A model generated the notes under the pieces. The model was given only the letters and a program-made list of their open reading frames with translations, was not told where the DNA came from and did not search any database. The translations under genes and the position numbers were made by a program. DNA of 64,000 bases from Paragonimus westermani. Its lineage: Eukaryota; Platyhelminthes; Trematoda; Plagiorchiida; Troglotrematidae. Of this stretch, positions 1-11,820 are shown piece after piece. The stretch is taken from positions 152,529 through 216,528 of the forward strand of contig QNGE01000774.1 in assembly GCA_008508345.1 (NCBI GenBank), read 5' to 3'. How positions within the stretch are numbered: the stretch's first letter is position 1; each line of letters starts with the position of its first letter.

Positions 1-294
1 CGAGTCCAACGTTCGTGCGAGAGCAGCCTGTTGACCTATCTGTTTCAGAGTACGAACGTTGAAGGCACCTATATTAATTTGCGTTCTAGGTCGAAGCACA
101 GGACGAGGGAGGTCTGGGACTGAGTGGCGAGAGGTGAGACTTATCGGCACAGTGTTACAATGATTAATTATATCTGCTGTGGGACCTGCAGAGAAGTTAT
201 CAGAATTGGGTATCGGGAGAGGCCTGAGAGCTAAATTTGATAGGACAGTGGGGGAGGGGTCAGCAGTAGCCTGTTTTCGTCCATCCACCTTGCT
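1..294 (-). pseudogene. LINE ORF2 start, APE endonuclease N-terminus (runs off left edge)
   Basis: On the - strand a frame with no ATG is open from an in-frame TAG at 297-295 to the left edge, about 97 codons. Its last part reads GAFNVRTLKQIGQQAALA, the start of the APE-type endonuclease domain of RTE/CR1-like LINEs: the N of 'FNVRTL' is the first catalytic-site asparagine, and the 'GQQ.aLARTL' helix follows in many flatworm copies. This domain nicks target DNA to prime reverse transcription. The rest of the endonuclease and the RT would lie to the left of the window. The proline-rich stretch before it (about residues 1-55) is the usual low-conservation leader. Family is confident; clade within LINEs is not. 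Confidence 0.7.
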
Positions 295-911
295 CTATGC
301 AGGAGATAGGCCGACCCGGTTTATACTGCGAGACGGCCGATACAGTATGGAATGGTTTATGTTGTGAGTATTCATGGTTGTGTGTGGGCTGAGATACTGC
401 CAGGACGCCCAGACCTAGACAGGAGAACGATTAGGGTTCTCGTCCAAAGCCTTTGGCTCAATAGCCTGTACCGCAAGGCAGCGGGTGGGTGGCGGTGTAC
501 CAGAAATGGTACGTTTTTCGGGAAGAGAAGCCATCCATCTTCCAATCTCTAACCTGGAGGACCAGGAGACTGTGGTTTGTCAGACTTCTACCTGTTGGCC
601 TGCCTGGTATGAGTAACTCTGTCCGCTTGACCGCCAAAAGCGCGAAATCAGAAGAGTCGCGTCTGCATTGTCTATTGGACAAGCGAGACAAAACTTAAGC
701 CACAGAAGCTCTAGATTTATAGGACAAACGATTACCATAGATGGGCGGCAGACACGAAGCGAATCAATTAAGACAGTCATATATGGCAGTCAGGGAGTCA
801 GAGCAAATCACGTTGTAGGGGGTACCGGAAGGCAGTCGCGAGAAAAATACACTGACCAGACAGCAGAAAGACGTTCGACCACACACCTGCAATCTGATTG
901 GCTGAATGGGA
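295..911. other. Gap between LINE start and gypsy pol tail
   Basis: No gene recognised. The stretch lies between the pol stop of the gypsy relic (914-912, - strand) and the LINE endonuclease start. On the - strand it should hold the gypsy 3' LTR and/or the LINE 5' leader. I found no match to the putative 5' LTR at 2936-3274, so the 3' LTR is lost, diverged or replaced. Short open frames here overlap each other in several frames and look like chance. Confidence 0.4.
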
Positions 912-1700
912 TCATTCCACCACCCACGACCATAGCATCCGAGCTGGGTCGGTCGATCGATGTGGCGTGATGCGGCCTAGCTGTCTCTTTAGAAGTTGCG
1001 CCTCCTGACACCTCCTTTTTGAGCTCGGTGGTCGTACGTACGTGATTGAGGACTCACTTGGAGTGGTATCACAGCGGTCCTTGTGCGGCTTGATCGTCGA
1101 GGTGTTGGCAGTGTTTGGTGACTTCTCTTGAACCTCAACGTTCTGCGTCTCTGGAGTGTCTCTTGACCTTCGGCGTTGTCCAGCAGCTCTTCCAGCGGCA
1201 GGCCTCGACTCTCCGAATGGGCTGTTTGTCCTCCAGACGATCTGATCTGGTTAACATGTCGTACCCATGTGTGTGTGCCAACATGAACGTCATATAGTAC
1301 TGTGCCTCGACGTCTTCGAATTATCCCGGTTGTGCATGCAACCTTCCCCCCCCGTAGTCTCTGGCCAGTACCGGTTGACCAATTTCGAAGGAACGGAACT
1401 CAGCTCCGTGTTTTCTATTAAACTGTTGTTCCATAGGAAAATTTCTGTTAGCAGCCGGTGGACTGGAAGGATATAGCAGATCATTCGACGTTCGCAGTCT
1501 GCGTCCTATCAGAACTTCAGCTGGAGATTTCCTTTTCGGCACCTTCACATGTCTGCACAACTGGCTAAGTGGCATGTTCAGCAGTTTCAGACGTTTAATC
1601 CAATCCAAGCCCAGAATATTCAATTTCGTATGCTCGGTAAGATAGACTGTGCCACTTGTATGGACATCACCGCATTCAATATCACAGTCTAACTCACCAA
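912..1700 (-). pseudogene. gypsy protease end fused to integrase C-terminus and tail
   Basis: One open frame (1767-1321) first reads the protease C-terminal part (NILGLDWIKRLKLLNMPLSQ), then with no break 'PKRKSPAEVLIGRRLRT', the conserved end of gypsy integrases that follows the catalytic core, and 'SFEIGQPVLARDY', the start of the C-terminal SH3-like domain. After a stop at about 1321 the homologous reading continues in other frames ('GTVLYDVHVG', 'WVRHVNQIRS') and then a basic, Ser/Thr-rich tail ending at TGA 914-912. About three functional domains are therefore deleted between neighbouring codons, near 1530-1550. Confidence 0.8.
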
Positions 1701-2093
1701 TCTGCCAGTTTCTCTCCAGATGCATTCTGAGCTGAATGTTCTGTTTTTTTGTACGCCGGATGACCAATGCTCTTCCAAGTTTGTCGCGAGATCAACGTGA
1801 TGTCAGAACCGGTGTCTAGCTGTAGGCGTGCCGGACTGCCGTTAATTTTTACCGACACGTACCTTCGGCGTGCAGCGAAGTTGGGCTTAAATGTGGCCAA
1901 AACGGAATTCGGCCTTGCTCTTCGTTTCTTCGGTTTCTTCCGGTGGTTCCTTGAAAACGACGGCGGAATTCTGGGTGACAGAGTTGAACGGCAGCACGTC
2001 TCCTTGTGTCCGAATCTTCTGCACTTCTGGCATTTGTGGTGCTTGAATGGTCAGAACCGCACAAAATGCCAATCACCGCATTGCCAGCATGCC
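1694..2093 (-). pseudogene. gypsy zinc knuckles and aspartic protease
   Basis: At about 2093-1996 the - strand encodes two Cys/His knuckles: CWQCGDWHFVRF followed by a stop, then CQKCRRFGHKETCC (C-x2-C-x4-H-x4-C). In the same frame follows the protease, with active site DTGSDITLIS (catalytic D-T-G at 1816-1802). The frame ends at a stop near 1694, while the homologous continuation ('GELDCDI', then 'LNILGLDWI') is in the neighbouring frame, so a one-base indel lies near 1700-1707. The active-site triad is intact. The enzyme would cut the Gag-Pol precursor. Confidence 0.85.
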
Positions 2094-2871
2094 GTTGTGA
2101 GCTTCGATGAGGGTTTTCACCTTGCTTCTCAGTTCCCCAGTTGTGTGGCTGCTGCGAAACGGTATAGACCGCAAGTAACCCTGATTGTTCAATCGTGGCC
2201 GAGTCATGTTTCAGATTGATCAACCGTTGGCACTCCGCTGTCACAGATGCCAAAGTTATGTCAGGGTCCTGTTCAATCTTGTTCAAAATTCTGGTACGAA
2301 CGTCAGCATCTTGGGTGGATTGTAGACCGCGGACGAATATTAGATACTTGAACTGATCCTCTGTCATTGTCCTCAACTTGAACTTTTCACATTCCCTGTT
2401 GACTGTATTTCCGTGAGCGACGAAATCTCCATGTTCATTTTTCATCAACTTGAAGCATTGATACAGGATGTTGAACAAGGACGACTGTTCTCCGAAAATA
2501 TTCGTCAATATCTTCGGTGTTTCTTCAAAAGTAAGATCACGGAGTTTCTTTGGCAGAATGAAATCAGTGAACCTCGAATGTTCGGTCGTACTGAGTTTGC
2601 GAAGGAGCAGTCGCATTTTTCCTGCATCATTCATGTCAGTCAACTCCACTTGGGAAACATCTTCGTATCGGCTGAACCAGGATTCGACTGTTACTCCGGC
2701 ATCGGCAACATAAACAAATTCATTGATGGTGATCGTGATTGCGTCCACCGTCGAACTCTATTTGACGTTTGGATTTGCTAACATCAGAGATAAGTTACGC
2801 GATGGTGTTTCGATTAATTTCAGTTGAGCCGCATCGAATTGCATCTGTTGCTGCTGCAGGATCAATTTCAT
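2050..2871 (-). pseudogene. gypsy Gag (capsid) relic
   Basis: The frame can start at ATG 2871-2869 with a Q-rich helix (LILQQQQMQFDAAQ), typical of the N-terminus of this group of gypsy Gag proteins. A TAG at 2760-2758 interrupts it; it then runs openly for about 230 codons through a capsid-like region with 'VESWFSRYEDV' and 'EQFKYLIFVRGLQ'-type helices (here DQFKYLIFVRGLQ). After about 2060 the correct reading passes to another frame that carries the zinc knuckles. Gag would form the particle that packages element RNA. Broken by at least one stop and one frameshift. Confidence 0.8.
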
Positions 2872-2916
2872 TTCCTCCACTGAGATTGTCACTTTCGACG
2901 TAGGTTACGTGTGTAG

Positions 2917-2931
2917 TACCCGGAGTCGCCA
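2917..2931 (-). promoter_or_regulatory. Putative primer binding site of the gypsy relic
   Basis: The - strand reads TGGCGACTCCGGG just inside the presumed 5' LTR end and about 45 bases before Gag. TGG-starting sites at this position pair with the CCA end of a tRNA to start minus-strand DNA synthesis. I did not assign the tRNA. Confidence 0.45.
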
Positions 2932-2935
2932 GTTA

Positions 2936-3274
2936 TTGGATCGTTTCCTCGAGTAACCCAAACGACTTGCTCTACCAAAGTAGTCAATGCGAAGCACTCT
3001 AATTAAGATTGGTCGTCCCTTACGGTTAGTTGGTCCAATCGCGTTCTTGCCGTCACGTCCAAGAATCTAAGGTGGAAATTGTAATGCACCAAAGTGATTT
3101 GCTTTAGCACGTAATGGAAAGTCTTGTGCCTAAAATGGAAACAGATGTGGAAATTGGTATAGAAAGTACGTAATTCGATCGAGTGTCTCTTCTGTGAAAT
3201 ACAGCACAGTTGTCCGTGTACGTCAGTGCGTGTGATTGGGAGGGGTGTAGACCCTGACCTATTCTGTCGCATGG
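2936..3274 (-). mobile_element. Putative 5' LTR of the gypsy relic
   Basis: This non-coding stretch lies between the primer-site-like sequence and the inverted-repeat unit that starts at 3275. By position it should be the 5' LTR. No second copy was found at the other end of the relic, so the borders are unproven. Confidence 0.3.
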
Positions 3275-4191
3275 ATGTGACGATTAGGCTTGTATGCTGT
3301 TCCGATCTGGAAGCCCATAATGATTGGGATATTCATCTCATTCCGCACGTGAACGACAAACATAGGGAAGAGAAGCGACCGAACAAATAGCCGTAATGCC
3401 CGTAGGTCTGCATATCTCACTAATTACTGTGGAGGAGCCTTCAAACACTAAAGCAGGACAATACTCGTGGTTGCGGTACTTCTGTTTATCGATTAGGCGA
3501 GGATTGATTGAAAGTGGTGATCACGAACACAGGGTACTCTGATCGTCCAAAGGCTGACCGTGACCTCAGGTGCAACAGTCTGTACAGCACTGCCCAGAAG
3601 CTTGATGTAGTTTCGAATACATCTGCCGCACTCTGCAGTAATCGAGACCAGAGGTCAGTAGTTTATTCGTTGCGTTTCCGAAATGAGTCAGCCCTTCAGT
3701 CTCAAATGGGTTGGATTATTGAATTGCCGACTCCACGTGAAATTCCTCAAAAAACCCTATATCCTCTCCACCTCGCAGGTCACTCGTTTAAATCGGGGAC
3801 TCTGAGTGGGTTATTCGGGGACCGCCTGTTACCATTTGTACCACAGGCCAAAATATTTAGCTAGAGACTGTGGCTGAAGTCTTAAGTGCAAATCGAAAAC
3901 ATGTCTGGGGGCGCAACTCTCTTTCAAGTCAAGGCATTTACGTACGCTGGTTGATCGAGTGATCACAAGTCAGAGGAAACGTCGTACTGCACTGTTTACG
4001 TTAAAACTGAGCCACTATGGCGTTGATGGTGCTCTCTTGCGCGAGACAAGGATGGCAAACCAAGATCAGCCGCAAGAATTAGGCGCTGGATGAACTTTCC
4101 GTACACCTGTCTTTCTTGTACGGAATGGGATGAAGATCCCAATCATCATGGGCTTCCGGATCGGAACAGCATACACTCCTAACCGTCACGT
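3275..4191. repeat. 0.9 kb unit bounded by ~75 bp inverted repeats
   Basis: The left arm (3275-3350) and the reverse complement of the right arm (4118-4191) align over about 75 bases with roughly ten mismatches. They share GTGACG, TTAGG and TGTATGCTGTTCCGATC; each outer end starts GTGACGrTTAGG. The interior (about 770 bp) has a 118-codon open frame (3508-3864, non-ATG start) that I do not recognise. It could be a non-autonomous DNA transposon with terminal inverted repeats, or two inverted copies of another repeat. I see no clear target-site duplication. Confidence 0.6.
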
Positions 4192-5515
4192 TGTAGTTTC
4201 TGAAAGTGTCATAATCAGGCACACGTGCGTATTATCGGTGACCCTGACATAATGGATGAACGACCCATCACTTGTTTACTGTGCACTTAAATTTCCGTAT
4301 CATTTCCGCACCAGCATCTTTTATTCGATCAATTATCCGTTAGAAAATTTACGTTCACAGGTGTTGTCGTGATAAACGGAAGGTCACTGTCCACCAGATC
4401 TATTTTTGCACACCCTCGTTTTGATTGTTCATTTAGCTTTCTTGTAGACAGTTTCGGCCCAAAAATCCCAAGGCAGTTTTATTTTGCGTTTCAGCAAATG
4501 TTTCTCACATTGCTTTCCGGCGCTTATTCCAACCATTTTCTTAACATTAGTTATTTACGCAGAAGAATAGCCAGGTGAATCATTTTACCAAAGTGTAGTG
4601 GTTGTGCGTGGGACAAAATATATCCTTGTTGTGCACTTTTTGAGTCCGCGTGCTAAGCTTATGTGCACTCTGAGCAACGTAATCATACTGACCAAATAAA
4701 ATTTGTGGCGCTGTTTTGTGCTAACACCTGACATGCTAGACCTTGTTTTGTTGTGGAATGCCCTTTGATTTTAAAGAACATTTTTTAATCTTCCCAATGT
4801 TCTTGGAACACTGATCGTCTGCGATATTCCTTGTGATTATTCATGTCGATCGTTTAATGAACTGCAGAACATTGATATGAATATTTATATGGCACGCGGA
4901 TTACTCTCTCAAAGCGGCTACTTCATAAACACTTCCTTACAGGACCGGTGCCTGTTCTAAAGAAAGTGTGGTATTGAACGGTCGGTTACTTAGATCTTGT
5001 AATATCCGCCTTTTAATGTGTGCAAAAATTCATGCCCCCCCCCCTCACAACCCGTACCTTCCGAAATCGACTGGTTGTACTCCTTTTGACCTATCTTTCT
5101 CTGTGAATACTGTGATATTTTGAATGTTTCGTTTTTTTATGGTTCTGTGTGGATCATGTTGTATTTTTCTCATGTCTTAGGTCTAAGTGTTTAATTATCT
5201 TCAACCGATCTTTCATGTTTGATATACATACAATTGTCTCTGTATACACAAGCCTAAATAATAGCAGATATGTTGTTTTTCACGGAAAGCTTTTTCTTCT
5301 TGTGATCCGCACCCTATTTATGTTTGCGTATGTATACCCGCTTGTCTGAAAGTCTGGTTGATTTCATTGAGTTTGATGCATTTGGCCACACCGAAATCAC
5401 TGTTTACCTACCATTTACACGTCGTTTTTTTTCATGGATTGTAGCATTATACCAGTTAAAGGGTGTCAAAAGACATTTTCTTGTTCGATTTCTTCTCTGT
5501 GTCCCACAAAACCAG
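4192..5515. other. Intron sequence upstream of the first visible SLC26 exon
   Basis: No gene recognised. It contains a C-run (about 5034-5044) and AT-rich sequence. I looked here for the preceding SLC26 exon (the segment with the conserved Gly-rich and 'SQLK' motifs of the family) and did not find it. An open frame runs into the 5516 exon from 5324 but has no family similarity, so I take it as intron. Confidence 0.5.
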
Positions 5516-5671
5516 GTTCTCATCAACTTTGTCGAAATGATAAAATACACAAACTGGATCACCCTACTGATATCGGTCGTGTGTATTACCGTATTGATCA
5601 CATTCAAATTTGTCCTCAGTCCGCGAATCGAGGCCAAAATTCATTTTCCATTCCCAATCGAGTTGCTTGTG
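5516..5671 (+). CDS. SLC26-like: SLC26/SulP anion transporter, exon a (residues 1-52 of the visible part)
   Basis: SLC26 proteins are membrane anion transporters (sulfate, chloride, bicarbonate, oxalate) with 14 membrane segments in two inverted halves plus a cytoplasmic STAS domain. This exon is read in phase 0 after ...ACCAG and ends before GTAAGT. It encodes a hydrophobic helix (WITLLISVVCITVLITF) and then FPFPIELLV, the family's conserved 'P-x-P-x-E-L' motif that precedes the next helix. It aligns with about residue 280 of human family members, so roughly 250 N-terminal residues are encoded to the left of the window. The upstream exon was not found. Confidence 0.85.
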
Positions 5672-7877
5672 GTAAGTGTAATGCTGAACAAATGTTGTTG
5701 ATTTTTGATGTTTTACTCTGTGCTCTTGTTCTCTGAGCTTCACTATATGAAAGATTCTCGCTTAAATATGGTCGTACTCGCCGGTTGACTGCGGCGGCCG
5801 CCACAAAATTTTATTGCGTTGTCTATTGCAGTCATGGTTTTGTGTGCGGTTGGAAAACCTGTGCCATTTTTTCTCCCATCACCGTACTGCCACTTTCCAT
5901 GACTCGATTTAGTGACCGCTCGAATTCGGGACACTCTACTCAACTATCATTGGCTACAGTTATTTTCTAAAATGACTACACAAAATGACCGATTGCGTTT
6001 AAGTCGTATCTGTTAGTTCATCTGCTACAGTGTAACGTTGATCTTAAATCGAACGCACCGGTTTCCTAATTTGAACGGACATGGACACTGGTTCCAGTGT
6101 GACGCTCATTGCGCGCGTACGAATGTGCGATCAACCCTAATAGCCGACATTAATTTTGACGCAATGCACATGAACATCGCTAAACATGTTTAACACATGC
6201 ACTATATATGCAAAGTCCAAAGAACATCGTCACCTTATGTTAACTGACCACCGATGATGGCAAAAAGAATGCTGAATTGCTTGCAAAGAAGTGAGGTACG
6301 AAGCGCTCAGTGGAATGCCAGGAATGACTGTCGAACTAGCTAACAGTCATCAATGACGAAATATGTCAAACTCATGTATGACGAGCAAGTTCTTATCAAG
6401 TTCACTGAGCTTTCTGGTGGCCTTACTCTCAATTGCAGCTCCGTTGTTTGTTTGCAAGGTGTAGGCACCTTGATGTTGAATGTTTGAATCTGGGCGTAGT
6501 CATTTTCACTAGTTAAGTCCCTTCCCGTCCCCTTCTTTTTCCTTCTCTCTTCTTATGTAGGGTTTGCTGTTTCTTCATGGTTGTGTGGTAGTTAAGCATT
6601 AGTGTGATGATGATGAGCTGTCTGGTGCTGAATCCTGACGAAAGATCAGTTCATGTACATACTGCTGACAGACGGAAACACTGCATATCCTACTGTGTTA
6701 GAAGAGTGCTGAAATTACATGTGAACCTGGTCATTTTTTTGGTGAATCTTAATCTCTTTAACGCGAGAAGACGACGTGTTAACTGACTGATATTACTCTG
6801 GGGTCAAGTAAGAAAGCAGCTGTTGTATTTTTTCAATAACGATTAAGGTGTTGTGTTGTTGCATGCGAACATCTTGACTGCTGAGAACTGAGTTTTGACA
6901 GCTTCCCTAATCGTCGACAGTTTTTTTCAGAACGAACACTAGCACACAGTCGTTTAGTCTACAGTGAACAGTTTGAGTTTGAAGGACGCGTCTTCTCTCT
7001 GGGAACTTACCGACCCCTACAGTTATTTTTAAGCTCACCCTAGCAAGTCATGTGTTAATTCTCTTGGTTAGTGTAATAACATATTGCAATGACTCGAAGT
7101 GTCAATTCCGTGATAGGTTCAACCTGCTGAACTAGTCAATTTGGTCATCAGCCAGGCCTCTGACTTCTTCCATTATGTCGAGTAACTGATAGCACTACCG
7201 TGAAGACACCTGGGTTCCAGTTACAACTCAACAGATCCTCACCCGGCTATCGTGACTGTTCTGCCTGGATTCCAACAACCTGTCAGTATTCAGACTGCAT
7301 AAGATTCTTCAACTCATAAAGCTATAAACTTCTACCATTTAGCCATATTTGATTACCGGTTGCCTTAGCAGATTGCGTCCTGTCTCTCTTTATGTTTGTG
7401 ATTGCTAGACACCTAAACCGTGCTTCGTTTTTCCAGGTAACCCGAATAATTCCAAAAAAAATGAAGGGAATCGTTGATTTTTCTTCTTCTACTACGAAAC
7501 TTAGTTTCCCCATCCTCGGTGACCAAAAACTTGAAGCTGTCTTTTAATACCTTCACTCGAATAAATATTGTCTGTGAACTTCACTCCCTGAACAGATCGG
7601 TTGTGAAATGAAACTTCCTCCTTTAGACGAATTACTATTTGATATGATTACCAGATTGCTCGTTTACTCATAGCTTGCCAATTGACATCGCTCAATATCC
7701 TACTGGTTTGTGCATCTGTTGTCTGGTTTTATCCATAATGACGTAGTACGACTTTCGAATGTGCCTCATATTATTTACGATACATTCCCAACCTATTTCT
7801 TCAGGACAATACTGTGTAGCTCAATCAGAACTTTTTTTTTTAGTTGACGTCGGTTGTACCTTACCAGTGTACATAGT

Positions 7878-7919
7878 CTATGTGATCACCAAACCCTCTT
7901 TAAACGGACGATCACATAG
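7878..7919. repeat. Perfect 10-bp inverted repeat
   Basis: CTATGTGATC at 7878-7887 is matched by GATCACATAG at 7910-7919 with 22 bases between. It could form a small hairpin. It may be chance in a 64 kb window. Confidence 0.5.
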
Positions 7920-8280
7920 GCGACGTGCCAGTCGATAGGTTAACTTAAGCAGTGGTGATTTAGTTAGCTGTTCATAGCAGCCTAACGTTTGTCACACCGG
8001 TTGTTACGCGCTCAATTCATCTACGGTTAGACAAGACCACACTATGGACCCGAATTTTAACAAAGTTGACTTTTGTAATGAGTAATTTCAAGACTAGTCC
8101 TCTACCGAGACAAAGACCTCGTTGTCAGTGATTACAAACTGTTTCTGGTATGGTAACATGTTAAAATCAATTTGTGGCACTTCCGTGCTCGGATGTTTAC
8201 CCGTTTCTATACTTGCTACGGTTTTCTTTGACACCTCAGATGTTTCTGATGGTTGGGAATAGTGGTGGTGTTGTAGAGGG

Positions 8281-8640
8281 GCTTCCACACGTGAACAGCT
8301 ATTCTTCTTGCATGACTGCCTGCGTCAAAACATTCTCCCGCCAAGTATCAACTACAGACCACCGCTCAATCATCCACAGGCTTTGGGGATAGCCAGACAA
8401 AACGGGAGACGGGGTCAGGCCAAACACGACAAAAAGCGACCAACCAGAATTCAGACCAGTAGGTCAACCCACTCTGCTGTATGAGAGCAGGCATCGATCC
8501 AACATCACCGAACGCCACATTCAAAATTATACGCCGAAACACTCACGCACTGATGATGTCACCTCGCTTGGTGATGAAACGTTTACAACCTAAATGCCAA
8601 GCTCGGCGAACATATCAATACCAAAACCTCAGATGTATAG
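8281..8640 (+). repeat. Dispersed retroelement tail, copy 1
   Basis: The core at 8533-8630 has clear similarity to the foldback repeat at 31855-31943 (shared blocks GTCACCTCGC, TGGTGATGAAACGTTT, CCAAGCTCGGCGAACATA). The sequence in front of it (8281-8530) is richer in G+C than its surroundings and reads as broken coding sequence on the + strand. The GAAACGTTT-type block resembles the tails of several metazoan retroelements, but I cannot name the family. Confidence 0.6.
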
Positions 8641-11600
8641 AATCTTTCCAAACGGCAATTGGCGCATTCCGCCTGAGTGTCAAGTAACCCGCTTTAAGGC
8701 AGATTGTGTGTATGTATCATGATCACCTGTTCGTAATCGTTATTCTTGAAAGCCAGTGAACAGTAGCTCACATTATTTACACATAATACGGCCTTATTCT
8801 ATCTGGTTTGAGTTGGATACGGTTTGCGGGTGGATATGAGAGTGATTCATGACGAACCATTCGTGATGTCAAACACATACCATAATTTGTCGATTCCGGT
8901 TCCTGTTTCAGGAATATCCAGATAAGAATACCGCCAAACATTTGATTACGGCCACGGGATTCTATCTAAGATAAGCTTGTTCGTTCCTCACCTTCGTTTC
9001 ATGATCGGTTCAGTTAAGGTTAGTACCATTACTTGAAGCAAACTGACGACCTCGCAAGTGAGATCTGATATCTGAAATACGATAATAACAAGCCCTAGTG
9101 AAACCTTAATGCATTTGTTCACTCCCTCAATACACTTGTTCACTCTTGATTTTTTCACTTCAACACTCATCTGATCGCCATGTGGGTCTTATTGTTATGC
9201 TCATTAAAAGAAAATAGGCCAACGTACCACAACCGGGGGTGGGGAGAAAGGAAACCACATTCTTGAAACAGACAAAATTTATCACAAAAGGCTCACTGTA
9301 AATATCGAATCCTCGCCTGACGGAACGAGATCTTTAGGCCACGGCCTTCATACCCGAAATCTGCTACATACATTCGCGAACTGATTTCTGTTTACAATCT
9401 CACCCTGTTCATCCGAAAAACTTAAAATATGACGGATACTAGGCTGGAATTCACAACGCGCACAACCAAATCAATTCACTTATCGGCACGCCTAACTTTC
9501 TTTTCCGAAACGCATGCCAGAGAACAATATCTTTGCCTATGTGGTGCTTTCATCACATGAGTACAGTGCTATAAAGACACTGTTGCTTGGAAGTACACAG
9601 CATTTAAACATCATCAAAATGAATAGGTCAAGATTCACGGCAATACATCAGCGTCACTAATAATCAAGACTAGTAATTAATGCTTTGGCCATTCAACTAT
9701 AATTCTCATCGAGCTATCCATTACAGTTAGTAAAACTACCCCGTTAAACAAACTTCTCGTTTACCTCCAACGTATGACCTGCGATATGGATTTGTTTGCA
9801 CCATTGCATTGTTATTGCATAAAACTGTTAAAGTTGACAACGTCATCAAATGTGATTGTCAGATTGACACAAAGTGACGTGGTTCTCCGTCGCTTAGTTG
9901 ATATCTAGTAACTTCAGCAGGAGTGATCATGGATGTTGATATAGTCATATTTCGTTTGTCTAGTCGACCGTCAAGATTGGTTTTGAACTACCCATGATCT
10001 GTTCTGAGGTACCCGTAGATTAGCCGCACATGACCTTCCTGATTATCCTTTCCGATTAGTTGCCTCTTTGTTCCCCTTCGTAAAGTTCAGCGTGACAGTG
10101 CAGAAATGGATAAGTAGGCCCGAACTGATGAGATGCGGGTGAGTTCATGTATGCGCACGTAATAATGGAACGGAGTGTATAGTGGGCGTATTCGTTGTGC
10201 TCACATCAAATCCCCTACAACTGTTTTATAAGTTGCCCACGTGATTCTCATAGCAAGTCAAACCAGAACAACTCAATTAGAATTGATTCTTGTTTAATAG
10301 GACAGTGAGCACGTGAAAAAAACAAATATCAAGTCAAACATTTCCAAGCAATGGGAGCTAAATTTTGATCATTGTTTGTAGGCGATAGACTGTATGGCGC
10401 AGGTAACCACGTTGTGTGACAGTGGGACACTTTAAATCGTGGGATCTCAAGCTGGCTTGCACTGGATGAAGTGGTAGAGGTAACCTAGTTGAGTGATCTC
10501 AAATGCTGTGAGTCATGTTCATCATTTGCGATTGTATTGCCGTTCCAACATTCCATTTTGCTGATTTTGGGATCGCACGCAATCCACCAGTGTTCTTAAA
10601 TTTCTTCTGGAAATTCCCTTTCTCGGCACGGATTGGCTGACTGGCCAAGGATTGCATGTCTTTTTGTGTCCGTTCAGCTTACGATCAAAAACTAGGATCA
10701 CAGCATAGGACACTGGATGCTTGAACTATGATGCTCACTACATGTTGCGGTGTAATACATAACTGAATACTAATGGGTGCAGCATCCGGGGGTGTCCGCA
10801 TCTCGAGTCCCCGGCTGGTCGACTAGCTGTAGACCTAACGCTCTTGGAATTGCCATGTTGGAAGGTACCTGTAACTATGCTCGGTCGTTGCTGATATTGA
10901 TTTACTTTTTCAACGGCCGCAGCTTTTCTGCCCAGTTCATTTCGAGTAGATCCAGTTTGAAGTAATTAGTAGTACAGTAAGTGCCTTTTGGTTGCCTAAG
11001 GTGGTTGCGCAGTGACCTGTCCCGAACAGTTGCAGAATGCTACCAGTAGCATTTGTAGCGTCACGCTGCGTACTCCTTTCTTTGGTAGATCTTTGATAGA
11101 TCTCCAAGCTTGACGAAATCCAATGTGATATGTGTTGCAGCGTCCAGGTGAATCTAAAGACGTCCAGTGTTGATATCGATCATGACACATTTGCGTCTTG
11201 TGCTGACCTCAGCGTTGTGCGTGGCTGTGGTGGCGTTGAGTTTGTATCCTCTTGTTTATTGCCGACCGTCGGACCTTATGTTTCAACGCTCTTGCGACCA
11301 AGAGAAATTTTCCTTGTCTTTCTCTTCCGTGTTCTGTGCCAATGCTACAGCAAGCATTTGTTGAGAATCCTCATGCAGTTTTGTCCGCCTCGAATTCTTT
11401 CATATTACGTTGGCAATATGCCACGACTTAGAAATCAGATTCTTGTAGCTAGTCAGACCAGTACAAGACCTGTTTGAAATCGGTAACAAACCCTGTTCGT
11501 TTTAAGGATGAGTGAAAACGAAGCTACAGATGTCAGTTCAGACGAGTCTGAGTGACGAGAACGGTCATTACGTCGCAGGTTGACAACCAGATCGTGTGAG

Positions 11601-11803
11601 AACTGTGCCACTGAGGTTCATCAAATGGATGCTACGCTATATAGCCTTAGTAAGGAGGGCGAACACCACGTGGGATTGGGGTAGCACACCGAATGATTGC
11701 TTTCACCAACAGTGAGGAGATGGGGACGATTTCAACATTTTGGAATGTGAGTGGTTAATGGAGCGGGAGGGGTGATAGAAAAAATCCAAAAGGGTTGGAA
11801 AAC

Positions 11804-11820
11804 ATATATATATATATATA
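11804..11820. repeat. (TA)n microsatellite
   Basis: A short perfect run of alternating A and T, about 8 repeats. Confidence 0.9.

Larger units (their letters stand above)
912..2935 (-). mobile_element. Ty3/gypsy retrotransposon relic with internal pol deletion
   Basis: In - strand order the element holds a primer-site-like sequence (2931-2917), Gag (from 2871), two zinc knuckles, an aspartic protease, and then directly the C-terminal end of integrase with a basic tail ending at a TGA (914-912). Reverse transcriptase, RNase H and the integrase catalytic core are missing; the protease frame passes straight into the integrase C-terminus near 1530-1550. Gag has one in-frame TAG (2760-2758), and there are frame changes before the zinc knuckles, inside the protease end (about 1700) and after the integrase end (about 1320). 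It is a dead, internally deleted copy lying opposite to the host gene in its upstream intron or flank. Confidence 0.85.

Noticed and set aside
5324..5515. Open frame in phase with the first SLC26 exon, which could extend it upstream
   Set aside because: No similarity to the family before 5516, and a good acceptor (…AACCAG) ends at 5515.
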